Below are positions 53,560 to 63,939 of a stretch of DNA of 64,000 nucleotides, one piece after another. Both the position numbers and the translations under genes were made by a program. Under the pieces are notes generated by a model. That model ran no database searches, was not told the DNA's origin, and worked only from the letters and a program-made list of their open reading frames with translations. The stretch spans positions 14,325,102-14,389,101 of the forward strand of contig OW028580.1 in NCBI GenBank assembly GCA_932294295.1, given 5' to 3'. This stretch comes from Alitta virens (Eukaryota > Annelida > Polychaeta > Phyllodocida > Nereididae). The stretch's first letter is position 1; each line of letters starts with the position of its first letter.

Positions 53560-56330
53560 AATGTCGACTTCCACCATGTATTTTTTTTCTGTATCAGAAT
53601 CTAAATCCTTATATATGCTATATCAGATTTCTTATAGATTCGATATAGATACTGTCATCAGATAAAAGGATTTTGTCCAGTCTTGTGAAGATTGGCTGTG
53701 ACATCACTGATGTTTGTGTACATTTAGCTATGGGTTGATCACGTTTGTCTTCCTTGACTAATATTGTGCAACTTTGAATCGAGGACCAGTGGCTGGGTTA
53801 ATTGTGCCAAGGTATTTATTAAATCTTAACAGTCCCCCCTCTAACATCAATGGACTCACCACATGTTTGTTACCCTCGGACCCTGGGGCGGAGGATGGTG
53901 TTAGTCTGATTTCCGGAAATTGGCATGGTTCATTTTGGTCCTAGGGGTGAAAGCTTATGAATGTTTTCCACAGCTAAAGGCCTAGCAGCCCAACAAAAGC
54001 TTAATATCTACCCACATTATTCCATTCCTATGAAAACTAATGTGATTTGAAATAACTATGCTGCTTTTGTCACTCCATTGCAGGCCTCTGGCTCTGATTG
54101 GCCATGAGTGACACACCCACACTCTTGATTCTCCATAAAGGGAATGAAATGACCACACACACTGTCACTGCTCTCTCACTCTTTCTTAAATCAAACATTG
54201 CTCTTTATGTTTCTGATAGCTGATGACACTGTAATAATAGCAGGAAACTTTTTTTACATGAAAATTAACAAGCAAAGGTTTCTTTTTATTATTACTAATA
54301 ATATAGGTATAGGTGCAAGTGGTCGATTTGCAGACAGTTGTGGGTAGCTCGGCAAGAGTAGAGAGGATCTTTCAAACACTGCAATTTTGTGCAAATGGAC
54401 ATATATAACTATGGAAAAGTAAATTGTATAGCAATTTCGGCAATATAGACAGAGACACAATTTATATGCACTATACTAAATGATTGTAATATTTGACATG
54501 ACATGATACCTTGTCAATATCTTTTACCTGCAACTAATACCCTCTAGTCTATACAAAATACATCAGTTCTGATACAGGTCTCTTTTTTAAAGAGAGCTTT
54601 GCTTGTTAAGTAATTAACATGATGTTTATTGTTGTAAAAACGTTATATACTCAAATATATTAATTTTGTACATTTGTTGTTCAAGCTTGGAATATACTCA
54701 AGTCATTTTTCTTTACTAATTAGGTTTTATGTACTTCCAAAATAATTGTTTTATATGTTTTCTAAGAAATAATATGTAACCTTTAGATTTAGCTGATATA
54801 TGTGAAAATGTTATAATATAGATTTTCAACAGATTTTATGTTTAAGAACTTCATATATATATTTTTTATATAAAATTGTACTTACATATGTATATATCAT
54901 ATATACACTGCCCTCCAAAACTTTGGAAAGTATAGGACAGCACAATAGTTTGCATAATATTGCGATTTTCTCAATCATTTCTCATATCATCAACCCATTG
55001 CCAAAGAGTTCCCAGTTTGTGTCAGCCCTTAAAAATTGATCAATATAATCAACACTTTAGTTTCACTTCTGCTAAGAATGAAGTCCTTTCGATAATACAA
55101 CTTATTATATTCATATTTTTCATAATCATTTTGTATAGTTTTTATTCCACCTGGATATAATAGCTTGTAAAATTAAATTATATTACAATGGGATTAGTTG
55201 TAAAGTCTTTTGTTTTCTTTTACCAGTTCCATCTACAGAAAAATTGGTTTTGTAATATTTCTTGGTGAATATCCAGTTTATAAAGACCAATATAAGTGTT
55301 AGATGCCACTGGTTGCCTCAGGGTGGAAAAAATACATGTATTTGTGACCTTGGAGAAATTAGACCAGGAGGGAACACGAGATATATCAAAGGTAGAATCA
55401 GTGTCTCGCCACAAGCTTTATGACCAAAGGACCCGCCCTTAATTGGGGGGCAATTGTGCAACAACAAGCATGGAATATACATATTTATCAGTTTTCCAGC
55501 ATATTCATTTACATTGCATGATATACATAATTTGGTTATTAGGAGCACGCAAGCACTAAAAAAAACACATACTGAGTATGACATTAAGGTGAACAACAAC
55601 CTTATGGATAATACACTAAAATAATAATTCACTCAGATGCATCGTTGTTAAGTAATTGCTGTGTTAATGCCAATAAGGTGTGTTGTGTTTATCTTGATAT
55701 TTAGCAGACATGCCGCAGCAAGTCGTGAATGTACGTTATATCATTTTGTTGACCAGAATATTTACTTTCATCTTAGCATAATTTGATTGTGTGGGTATTT
55801 GTTGGTTTTTTATAATGGCAATATGAAAGAACATTCTTAAATCAGTCATCTTTATTTTCTTATAACCATATCTCTATCAAAAATGGTTTGATTTTCACGG
55901 GAAAAGTCTCTAATTGTAGACCACAAAACTGGCTTTTATGTGGGAATAAAATAACTCCATCGATGAATATATTATTTCTGCTGAGGAGAGTTCCTTTTAA
56001 TGGGCAGGAGATTAAACTCCTAGGACTACTCCTTTTCCCAGCCAGCGCGACTGATTGTAGGCCTACATGAAAGAACTTTTATTGCCCTGGTGCTTAATTG
56101 CTAAATATGAGGATTTCAAAGTCCAAATCCGCGAAAACCTGTGAAATCTGATTAAATACAGACTTTTATTAGAGCATGCTCATGTTGCAAATTCCGAGTG
56201 ACCTCTCCTGGTCTAATTTTATCCAAGATATGACTTAGACCCCACCCTGAAAGTGTTTAAGCTCATTCCATGCAGTGGATAAAGCAGGACCCAACTGTTC
56301 ACATACTACACTTAGCAAAATACAGTACAC
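53560..56330. other. Intergenic; Tc1-like terminus at 54904
   Basis: TACACTGCCCTCCAAAACTT at 54904 resembles a Tc1/mariner TIR, without a partner. The 104-codon minus ORF at 55318-55632 has no domain. No gene called. Confidence 0.4.
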
Positions 56331-56399
56331 TGATATTTGATAAAGACCTTCACAATCTGGACATATGTTCCAAAATGTTACTATATGCTCTTCAGAAAG

Positions 56400-56519
56400 G
56401 ATGTTGAAGCACTTTCCACAGAATCTAGTTGTCCTTCTGGATGCAAATGCCTTGGTAAGGCCCTCTCGTGTACCAAACCATCCAGCCTAAACATTTTCCT
56501 TTTTCTTTATTTTATTTGA
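56400..56519 (+). CDS. Possible LRRNT-like exon (weak)
   Basis: ESSCPSGCKCLGKALSCTKP has the CxxxCxC...C spacing of an N-terminal leucine-rich-repeat cap. A donor-like GTAAGG occurs within it (CTTG|GTAAGG at 56452), which would end an exon after CKCLG. An upstream acceptor-like TTTCCACAG is at 56411-56419. No LRRs follow. LRRNT caps occur in extracellular LRR proteins and LGR-type receptors; nothing more specific can be claimed. Confidence 0.2.
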   Translation, partial: DVEALSTESSCPSGCKCLGKALSCTKPSSLNIFLFLYFI

Positions 56520-56524
56520 ATGAC

Positions 56525-57410
56525 AAGTAATTTAGATAACGTACCCTATAACATTATCAATTGACCATTTCTGAATTTTGAAAATCACATTATAGGCCTC
56601 CACTGGCTTCTCTTTTATTTATTATCAATTAAAACCATGGAAACTATGCTTGGAATTTTTTTCTTTGAAATATGGATTTAATTTGTTAGCAGGGAATCGG
56701 AAGCGTAATTATTGCATTATCATATTATTGTTATAATTACATTGAATCGCTTTTCAATTTCCATATGATACCGAGAACATGATGTCACAGTTGTGTTTGC
56801 ATAAATTTCATTCTTCATTTCCTAAAGAAACATAACAATACTCAAGCCAAACAAGCTAGCATTGTAAATACCTATCTGGCATAATGAAGCTTAATCAAAA
56901 GTTTAGCAGTTAAGTTTGTTTGACCAAATCCAGCATAAATTAAGTTTGCTGTTTCTAATAGCAAGTGTTGCAGATTACAGAATTGACCTGTAAAACCCTA
57001 ATGAGGTCACGGATGAAGAAGAAAAGACGAAGCTTTCCCACAAAGCAAGACTTAAGTCAATTTTTACGATTCTTATAATTCCGAAGTGTCACTTCAGAGT
57101 TTTACACGGAATGTTCAACAGAAGCTAGCCCTTGAATGAACACGACCAGGATACATAGCTGTACATTAAACACACCCTTTTTTCTTTTTTTTTTGCACCA
57201 ACATGATATTTTAACCCTTTTTACATTTAACCCTCCAACCACTGGCATCACAAAATGAGGCATTAAGCTTAATATTTTTTGAAATGAAACTATAGTCTCA
57301 CCATGAGTACAAAGTGATCACAAGAGTAGAACAGCAAGTTTCATATTTACCAATATGTTCCTAATTAGGAATATCAGCTGCGCCATAAAATTTACTCAAA
57401 TTTAGTGTGA
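56525..57410. other. Intergenic, unassigned
   Basis: No repeat or ORF recognised. Confidence 0.4.
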
Positions 57411-57414
57411 AACC

Positions 57415-57590
57415 AGCTGCCTTGTACTTGGTGTCTATGCTGAGGTAGGAAAAAGACCCTGCCCATGGGGTAAATGTGTAACATGGTGTGGACTCTAAGC
57501 CTTATCATCTCATCATTACATCTGCCTCTGGCTGCTGGTCATATAAGCTGGAAAGCATGACACCCAGTAGCATTGAGACAGTGACATTCA
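57415..57590 (+). mobile_element. SINE-2, plus-oriented 3' two thirds
   Basis: GCCTTGTACTTGGTGTCTAT, CCATGGGGTAAATGTGTAAC, GGTGTGGACTCTAAGCCTTA and CATCTCATCATTACATCTGC. Confidence 0.8.
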
Positions 57591-57857
57591 CATGCAGTTC
57601 AACTGACCAGTATGACAACAAATGTATTTATGTCTGTAGCTGGCTGTGCCTAGAACTCAGTTTTGACTGACAACAAAGTCACCGGGTCAGGTTGGAATTG
57701 TCATTTATTGTAATGACGGAAAAGATGACATCAGGTGGTAACTGATAATACTTAGATTTATGTGTCAGTCAAAAGGTGGGGGAAGTTAACCGGCCACAGT
57801 TCGAGCAGAACACCCCACCTGACAGGCACAGCCAGCAGAGAAAAGGAAAAAAGGGGG

Positions 57858-58100
57858 AGGCTCAGCACCAGCTGACAGCCTCTGGCATAAATGGGGGAGA
57901 CCGGAAGATTTCGCTGGAATATAGCTCTGGCCCAGCGCCTGCTGACAGCACGGAGATAGGCCCAGCACCAGCTGACAGCCTTGGATAAAAAGGTAGTAAT
58001 GTAAAAGACATAAGAGGGGCTCAGCACCAGCTGGCCGCCCTGTAATGGTGATGGACGGGAAGGTCTGGGCCCAGGCCCTGCTGACCGCCCGAGCAAGTAA
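57858..58100 (-). repeat. Five spaced copies of CAGCACCAGCTGACAGCC
   Basis: Copies at about 57863, 57931, 57960, 58018 and 58070 with variants (CAGCGCCTGCTGACAGCA, CAGCACCAGCTGGCCGCC, CAGGCCCTGCTGACCGCC). Spacers are 30-68 bp and unrelated. Confidence 0.8.
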
Positions 58101-58120
58101 AAAAGGGAAGGAAAAGGCCA

Positions 58121-58393
58121 CTACTGACTGGACGTGTTGGTGAACGGAGATGCCTCTGGACGGGAAGTGGACAAACTGTCTATGCAGATATAGCACTGGA
58201 AAGCCAGAGAATGCCAGCGGCCCATCTGCTGAATTTGTGTTGCCGTGAAACCCTGGGAGGCCGCAAAGGTAGCTGGGCCGATGCGGAAGCTGTGACCTTT
58301 GTAAATGGTAGGGTCATAGCCAGCCGACCTTAAGAGGGTGGCAAGGTGGGAGGCCAGAAATGACTTTGTAAGGGGCCCAGGAAGTGGGGGCAC
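58121..58393 (-). pseudogene. Tyrosine recombinase C-terminal domain
   Basis: PLTKSFLASHLATLLRSAGY is followed by the catalytic HSFRIGPATFAA (HxxR box), IQQMGRWHS (His/Trp box) and FQCYI, whose Tyr is the expected nucleophile. Tyrosine recombinases cut and rejoin DNA through a 3'-phosphotyrosine. The N-terminal part with the first catalytic Arg is not present in this frame, so the copy is incomplete. The Pro in FRIGPAT replaces the usual Ala or Ser. Spacing between the boxes matches DIRS/Ngaro/Crypton-type recombinases. Confidence 0.75.
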
Positions 58394-58425
58394 AGGTGGT
58401 GGGGGGGGGCAGTTGGCAAAATGCC

Positions 58426-58680
58426 CTAACTAGCAAGGTTGGTCAACACATTTTGGGTCACTTCAGAGCGGAGTGCTGACAATGTCGCCTGGTCGAGGTG
58501 TTGAGATGACAGTGCTGAGATGACCTGTTGTGTGGCTGTGGGACATCCAGTTGTGGTGGTGAGGACGGACACGGTCTGGTTGTGGGCTCGTCCGTATGAG
58601 CAGATCTTGTGGCTGGACAAGCTGGGGCAGGCGTCCGGTCCGCGACATCGCTAAGGCCGCTTGGTTGGTCTCCCATGTCT
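58426..58680 (-). other. Linker region with overlapping ORFs
   Basis: A good acceptor (CTGTCTGTTGCAG) at about 58693-58681 precedes ATGCCCCCACCAGACATGG. One frame reads Pro/Thr-rich; another frame, from 58620, ends QATLSALRSEVTQNVLTNLA and looks helical. Which was translated cannot be decided; a frameshift in one of them is likely. Confidence 0.35.
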
Positions 58681-58882
58681 GGTGGGGGCATCTGCAACAG
58701 ACAGAAAAAAACAGCACAAAACAGGCAATATTCGAAAAGTAAGACAGCGGTTCTCGTGTCCTGTAACTGGGAGGCACATACTGCCAAATGCAGAAAACAA
58801 AGGGGGGACAACCAGCTCGTACACACAACCAGACCCTGAAATATACTAGAGACTGGAAAATGACCAGCTCGTCCTTGCATAC

Positions 58883-59719
58883 TCAGAGTAAAGAAAGGTA
58901 CAGAGAGTGCCAACCCCGGCCAATAACTATTCCCACAAATAAAATACAAAAAAGGCCCATAGATAGGGTGACAGCCTGACGGGTGCCAAATAATGGCAAG
59001 CTACCCAACACCAGAAACAGAGAAGTATGAATAACTAGTAAAAGGGCAGAAAAGGCACACGAGGGGCAGAGAAAGGTCCCAGACTGCATGGCAACAGCAA
59101 ATTGAAAATGAAAGTGCCAATAAGTAAGAGGTACAACAAGTACTGACCTTGTCACTACTGATTTTACAGATGTGCGGCTACGGAAGTTAAGAGCAGCACC
59201 CCGAATGCTACGGGCCAACTTTTTGCACCCAGAATGGCTCAGATTGATCCCGTCCGAGGCAAAAAGCAAGGCAGCGTCTTGCCAGAAGCCTAGGTGAGTC
59301 CAGAAGTGAAGCCGTGGGAGGTCGATGGCCCTCAGCAGAGTGTTGGTGAGGATGAGCTTGTCCGTATAGGCCTGCGTCCGAACGCGGGGGCTGGGGCATT
59401 GCAGGAGTTGGCCCCAGTAAACGTGACTTGTAGGGGGGCACTTGGCAAGGATAGCAGTACCAAGTTGACGGTCGTGGTGGACGATTTCTGCCAAGGTACG
59501 GGGGGAAGCCAAATCGTTTTCGCCCAGTGGGCTCTAGACAAAGTCAAACCACGAACCCCATGAAAAACAATGCGAGTCCACGCCAGAATCGCGAGACAAC
59601 ATCTCCAGATAGTCCCTTAAGCGCCGAACAAAGGAGTGTCCAATGACCAGAACGACACAGCAGGAGCGTGGCATGGAATGGCAAAGAAAGGAATCCAAAA
59701 AATGGGAGAATAGGTCCAA
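58883..59719 (-). pseudogene. SGNH-hydrolase-like ORF, one in-frame TAG
   Basis: One reading frame runs from 59719 to 58883 with a single internal TAG at 59537-59535. Before the stop: VVLVIGHSFVRRLRDYL, the block I region with the Ser. Directly after it: GENDLASPRTLAEIV, matching block III (GxND). Further on: LHFWTHLGFW and LFASDGINLSHSGCKKLARS, the block V region where the catalytic His of DxxH is Asn here. These domains are recurrent passengers of tyrosine-recombinase retroelements, and their role there is not established. The stop, plus the Asn, suggest the copy is dead. Confidence 0.7.
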
Positions 59720-59885
59720 AAACTAGTTCGATTTTAGTCAGTTTTGATGTGATGGCGTTCGTAAACAGAACTGATGCGCAAGCGCGGATCGAAGTGCCAC
59801 AACGCCATAAATAGATTTTCCGCTTGAAATCTTCATAAGGTGAAGGTCTTGATGGCCAAGTCATTAGGATCTGGCCTAGCAACAG

Positions 59886-59978
59886 TACATGGCCAAATGT
59901 GCAATGTGCTTTTTCCATGAGAAGGATAAACACATGGAAAACACATGGTTTTTAGCTAATAGCAAAATTGGCCATGTA
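59886..59978. mobile_element. MITE family B, 93-bp copy
   Basis: TACATGGCCAAATGTGCAAT at the left and AAAATTGGCCATGTA at the right; interior AGAAGGATAAACACATGGAA, as in the 32.8 kb copy. Confidence 0.85.
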
Positions 59979-61480
59979 GCCATGCCTGGCCCACAACTAA
60001 ACCCAGGACCCTCTGCAGAGCTCCGTGAGCTTCTGTGTTGCTACATTACAAACCAAAATAAAGTATAACGATACGTTTATTCCAACCATAACAAATCTTA
60101 CAATATATGTATTGTATAAATCAAAATAAATTCTATAAGGTTTTGGAGACAGACACTTTGGCATACAGCCGCTAGCATGTCTGTCACCAGAGGATTTCAT
60201 TTCAAAGGTACATTTTGACATTTGTAATACATGGTGATGTAGGGATTTGACACAAAAGATAATCCATCCAACTGAGACAACATAGACAGTGATCAGAGGG
60301 AAATTTCATTATTTCAAAAACCTTTTATTTATTTATTTTTGTATAGGTAGCCAGTTTTTTTGTGAGAGACTGATGAGTGGAAGTTGGTAAAGTTTAAGTT
60401 AAACAAGATGTTCGGCTGAATTAGAAAAGCCTGCAGAAATCTTGTAAATGAAATAACTAATCAAAATAATTTCACCATTATAAAATATTGCAGTAAATTT
60501 CCCACTACATTTTTTTGGTATAATTTTAATAAATATTTTCCCCCAACATAACAAACGATATGTTGAAAACTTTTTGTAATTTGTCTCATGCTTTGCTTTA
60601 TAAATAAGGCTGGCTGCAAACCTTATGCATATACATACATACAACATGGCACTTAAGTATTTTTGGCACTTACAAGATAAAAATTCCCTGCCACCATTTA
60701 TAAAGGAAATATGTAAAGACATCATCAAAATACACCTAAGTCACATATGGAGCTAGTAAATACATAGGTAATTACATAAAAACTTAATACATTTAATATA
60801 ATACTTATTTTTGGCACATTGATATGATAATATGATAATCCACCCCACCTATCATTCATAAAAAAATACAATACTCTCTCAATTACAAGCATCACAGCCC
60901 ACAAGTGTATTTGTACATATGAAATGATATGTATTAACTAGACACAATCAAACATGAATCAAAACATCCTTAAGTTTTAAGATTTCTGCTGCACAATTGC
61001 AATCAACAGAGGTTGTAAACTTTCAAGTGCAATTGTGCGGCAATGAACGACAAATAAGAAAGTTCAGATTGACTACTCCAACCACCGTCTTGTAAAATCT
61101 CTCCAATAGGATTCCTTCAGAGCAAAATTTAGTGGTCCATAAGGGCAAGGCTGTTGCAATTTAAATTGATTGAAACAATTTGGTCTGAAATGAAGTGTTT
61201 TCGATGGTGGTCACGGTGGCCTTAAAGTGAATTCTTGTAGAATCATGTAAATATTACAGTGTCAGGTCCACCATGCGCATAGTGTGATTTGACAATTTTA
61301 GTGAAAATTCTCCAGTAGGACTAGCATTTGGACAAAACTTCAATTTGGTACAATTTATTAAATTGGGCTCACATACTATGTTTGGCTTTTTTCCAGTTTG
61401 CCACTCTGGATATGTTAGCAATGTGAGTAGGTGGTCCTACGGATGAGATGGTTATATGGTACTACTCTAACATCAAATTC
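59979..61480. other. Intergenic, unassigned
   Basis: ORFs of up to 109 codons on the minus strand have no domain features. Nothing recognised. Confidence 0.4.
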
Positions 61481-61482
61481 AA

Positions 61483-61818
61483 GTCTTGTTACATTTGAAT
61501 AACATCATTAACAGTACAAATATATCAAGTTTTGGTAAATTCAAATAGCATCAGTTACATTACGAATATATCAAGTTATCTTAAATTCTAATAGCATCAT
61601 TTACGTGACAAATATAGCATCATTTACATAACAATCAAGTTTTGGTACATTAAAATAACATCATTTACATTACAAATATATCAAGTTTTGGTAAAGTCTA
61701 ATAGCATCATTTACATGACAAATATATCAAGTTTTGGTAAAGTCTAATAGCATCATTTACATTATAAATATATCAAGTTTTGGTAAATTCGAATAGCATC
61801 ATTTACTGTACAAATATA
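61483..61818. repeat. Minisatellite, about 30-60-bp units, in 3' flank of alanine racemase
   Basis: Repeated AATAGCATCATTTACAT and TACAAATATATCAAGTTTTG units, about six copies with some half units. The last unit contains the stop codon of the minus-strand gene. Confidence 0.9.
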
Positions 61819-62078
61819 TCAAGTTTCAGGACACATTCTGTCCAAAAGCAAATCAGAACCTTTCTTGGAGCTTTTGTAGATTCTGGGCACTCTTGTGGAA
61901 ATTCTTGTGGTAACTTCATAGTTTATAGTGTCTAAGTTGTTGGCAATTCCTGTAGCAGAAGTTTCTGAGTCAAAATCATTTGTTATCAATGTGAAGACCT
62001 CTATTTCCGATGGTTCGCCGGACAGTTTAACGGTAACGGCATCCATTGATACTCTTCCGACTATTGGACATTTTTCGC
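61819..62078 (-). CDS. Alanine racemase last exon (GRVSMD)
   Basis: Acceptor AATTATTGTAG, GEKCPIVGRVSMDAV onward, stop TGA at 61821-61819. Confidence 0.88.
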
Positions 62079-62191
62079 CTACAATAATTTCATAAAAAAA
62101 CATATCGTAAAATACTAAACTCAGTGTACAGGTTACACTCAAGTGACATTACAGCTCCTTGCATAATACTATTGTTACTATACCATAATAA

Positions 62192-62243
<52 letters not shown>

Positions 62244-63465
62244 TTAGATAGATTGGATTGGATTGAGGGATTGATAGATTGGCTGCCTGAATTGATTTAA
62301 AGTTTAATAAGTGCTTCCAGTAGTTCTCTAATTTCTGGAAATTATCAATAGGTCTGAAATTTGATTTGAAAAATTGATCATCAATACCTGTTGAATCCCT
62401 GACAACAGTTCCTCTGTTGCTAAGCAACCTGAAATAACCATCAGCGTAACCAAAAGGAATGGTTCCAATCCATTCCGCACTTTTAGTTTCGTACGTTGTC
62501 CCATAACCGACTTTTCTTCCCTGAGCGAGTTCTTTGACTAATGTAGCAGTTCCCTTGACTTTTCCAATTGGTATGAAGCCTTTTTTGGCAAAATCTGCAA
62601 TGTCAGCACCTGCAAAAGCATTACCACAATAAATTTGACATTTTTTACTATTATTACATTATTACATGACATATATATGAGAACAATTAGTAAACAGTAT
62701 CTAAATTGTAATAACCAAAAATGTTCTTGCATTCTTTTTTCCAAGCTTGAGAAGTTGAGATAAATATTAAAAAAGTATACTTTTCACACTTAGGGCACAT
62801 AATTAGTCAGGGTATGAAATAAATAAGCACTGAAAATATCTATAATTATTGCAATTGATGTCACCTAAATGTTAATGATACATAGTTAGGTAAAATACAT
62901 TTGCAACAACAACTTCTAAAAAACTTTCTTTTTTTTTACTCCCTCCCTCTTAAATATTTTTTAAGCATAGCTTAATGTTTAGGCATGGCTGTAACTGACC
63001 TGGGGGCAAGCCGTAGATGCTAATTCCTGGTCTGACCATATCAAGTTCTGTGCCTACCCCGGTAACTATTCCTCCTGAGTTTGACGCATGGAACAGCATC
63101 GACTTGTCTTTTCTGTAATGGCAAAAGTTATTAACAAATATCGATCCTATTGTGTCAGTTATCACCTTAAGCCATCTACCTGAAGCCACCACTATCTACT
63201 TGAAGTCTTAAGACTCATAACTATCTCCTAAGTGACGAGGCATTTTCAGGAATTTGCACAGTATGAAATTTGCTTTTTGGCAGGCACTAAACCATCAAGA
63301 GAAATTCAGAAAATGAGCCATGTAAATAGTGAAGTGAACAACACACCTGTAAGGTTCAATGGCCTTGTAAAAGGTATCCATTTGCGATTTTGTGAATTCA
63401 ACATTTTCAAAATCTGCAAAATGTGTGTAGATGCCTTCGCAGGGGACGCTGAGATCTTCACAAAG
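61819..63465 (-). CDS. Alanine racemase, last four exons (5' part outside)
   Basis: Exons 63465-63347, 63112-63000, 62609-62388 and 62078-61819 join in frame (phases 2, 1, 1) to about 238 residues of the C-terminal part of a PLP-dependent alanine racemase, which interconverts L- and D-alanine. Motifs: GIYTHFADFEN and MVRPGISIYGLPPG of the TIM barrel end; KVGYGTTYETKSAEWIGTIP, whose first Tyr corresponds to the catalytic base of the family; FGYADGYFRLLS; PIVGRVSMDAVTV; and the C-terminal TRISTRVPRIY. The PLP lysine (AYGHG-like motif) must lie in upstream exons not seen here. In bivalves and crustaceans this enzyme supplies D-alanine as an osmolyte; the same role is an inference. Introns and absence of bacterial neighbours show it is a resident nuclear gene. 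Confidence 0.88.
62188..62245. repeat. GATA microsatellite in alanine racemase intron
   Basis: About 14 ATAG units. Confidence 0.95.
62388..62609 (-). CDS. Alanine racemase exon (GYGTTY, FGYADG)
   Basis: Acceptor TGCTTTTGCAG, ADIADFAKKGFIPIGKVKG onward, donor GTATTG. Confidence 0.88.
63000..63112 (-). CDS. Alanine racemase exon (RPGISIYGLPPG)
   Basis: Acceptor GCCATTACAG, KDKSMLFHASNSGGIVTGVG onward, donor GTCAGT. Confidence 0.87.
63347..63465 (-). CDS. Alanine racemase exon (GIYTHFAD)
   Basis: Acceptor ATTTCTTTTCCAG, starts LCEDLSVPCEGIYTHF in phase 0, donor GTGTGT. Confidence 0.85.
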
Positions 63466-63687
63466 CTGGAAAAGAAATTGGAGATTATTATTTATGGGAA
63501 ATGTAACAAATGCAATATGTAACATTGATTAATTTATATAATATTATATACATATATATAAGGAATTTTAAGGCTAAATTTCAAAAGCGTTAGATTAGCC
63601 CTAAACCATTATTGACAATTGACTTTACCTCATATATTCCATGTATTCACAAATAGTAGAAATCATATCATCAAAATCTGAGATAGG

Positions 63688-63849
63688 TCATACTTTGGCT
63701 TCATCTGGCCTGTGCATGGCTTTCTGCATCTTCCCGATGTCAAGGTGACTCTTGCGTCGCTCGAGCGGAACAAAGAGTGACACCTTTACCTGTAAGGCCG
63801 TAATAATTTGCAACTGCTGCCATCTATAAGATGCCAACGGAGAGCCTTG
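63688..63849 (-). other. Unassigned 53-codon ORF, coding-like composition
   Basis: Open from CAA at 63849 to TGA at 63688: QGSPLASYRWQQLQIITALQ, then VSLFVPLERRKSHLDIGKMQ and KAMHRPDEAKV. It lies just upstream of the alanine racemase exon on the same strand. The RPDEA end faintly recalls the segment after the DTGM motif of racemases, but the phase does not fit the next exon and a stop intervenes. May be a repeat translation. Confidence 0.25.
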
Positions 63850-63939
63850 CTAATGATTTGAAAGGCTTTTTATCGTGCACAAACTTCAACCAATCAGAAT
63901 GGTAATGAACAACCACACAAAATTAAGCCATTGGAGTCA

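Larger units (their letters stand above)
57770..59885 (-). mobile_element. Tyrosine-recombinase element with SGNH domain
   Basis: A relatively GC-rich block (judged by eye) in AT-rich surroundings. Minus-strand order: SGNH-hydrolase-like ORF (59719-58883), a Pro/Thr/Gln-rich linker ORF region (58680-58426), recombinase C-terminus (58393-58121), then a non-coding motif array (58100-57858). SGNH and tyrosine-recombinase domains occur together in some DIRS/Ngaro-type retroelements, which also carry gag and RT/RNaseH. No RT is visible here, so this is either an internally deleted copy or a Crypton-like derivative. No TIR, LTR or split direct repeat was found by eye. Confidence 0.65.

Noticed and set aside
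55318..55632. 104-codon minus ORF with hydrophobic start
   Set aside because: No recognisable domain, no splice partners; AT-rich chance ORF.
57786..58196. Minus-strand ORFs of 112 and 136 codons downstream of the recombinase
   Set aside because: They cover the CAGCTG motif array and the recombinase C-terminus in the wrong frame; composition reflects the repeats.
59294..59563. Plus-strand 89-codon ORF in the SGNH region
   Set aside because: Opposite-strand shadow of the SGNH-like frame; no domain.
63688..63849. Calling the short ORF the preceding alanine racemase exon
   Set aside because: It ends in a stop, has no donor in the needed phase 0, and lacks the DTGM motif expected there.
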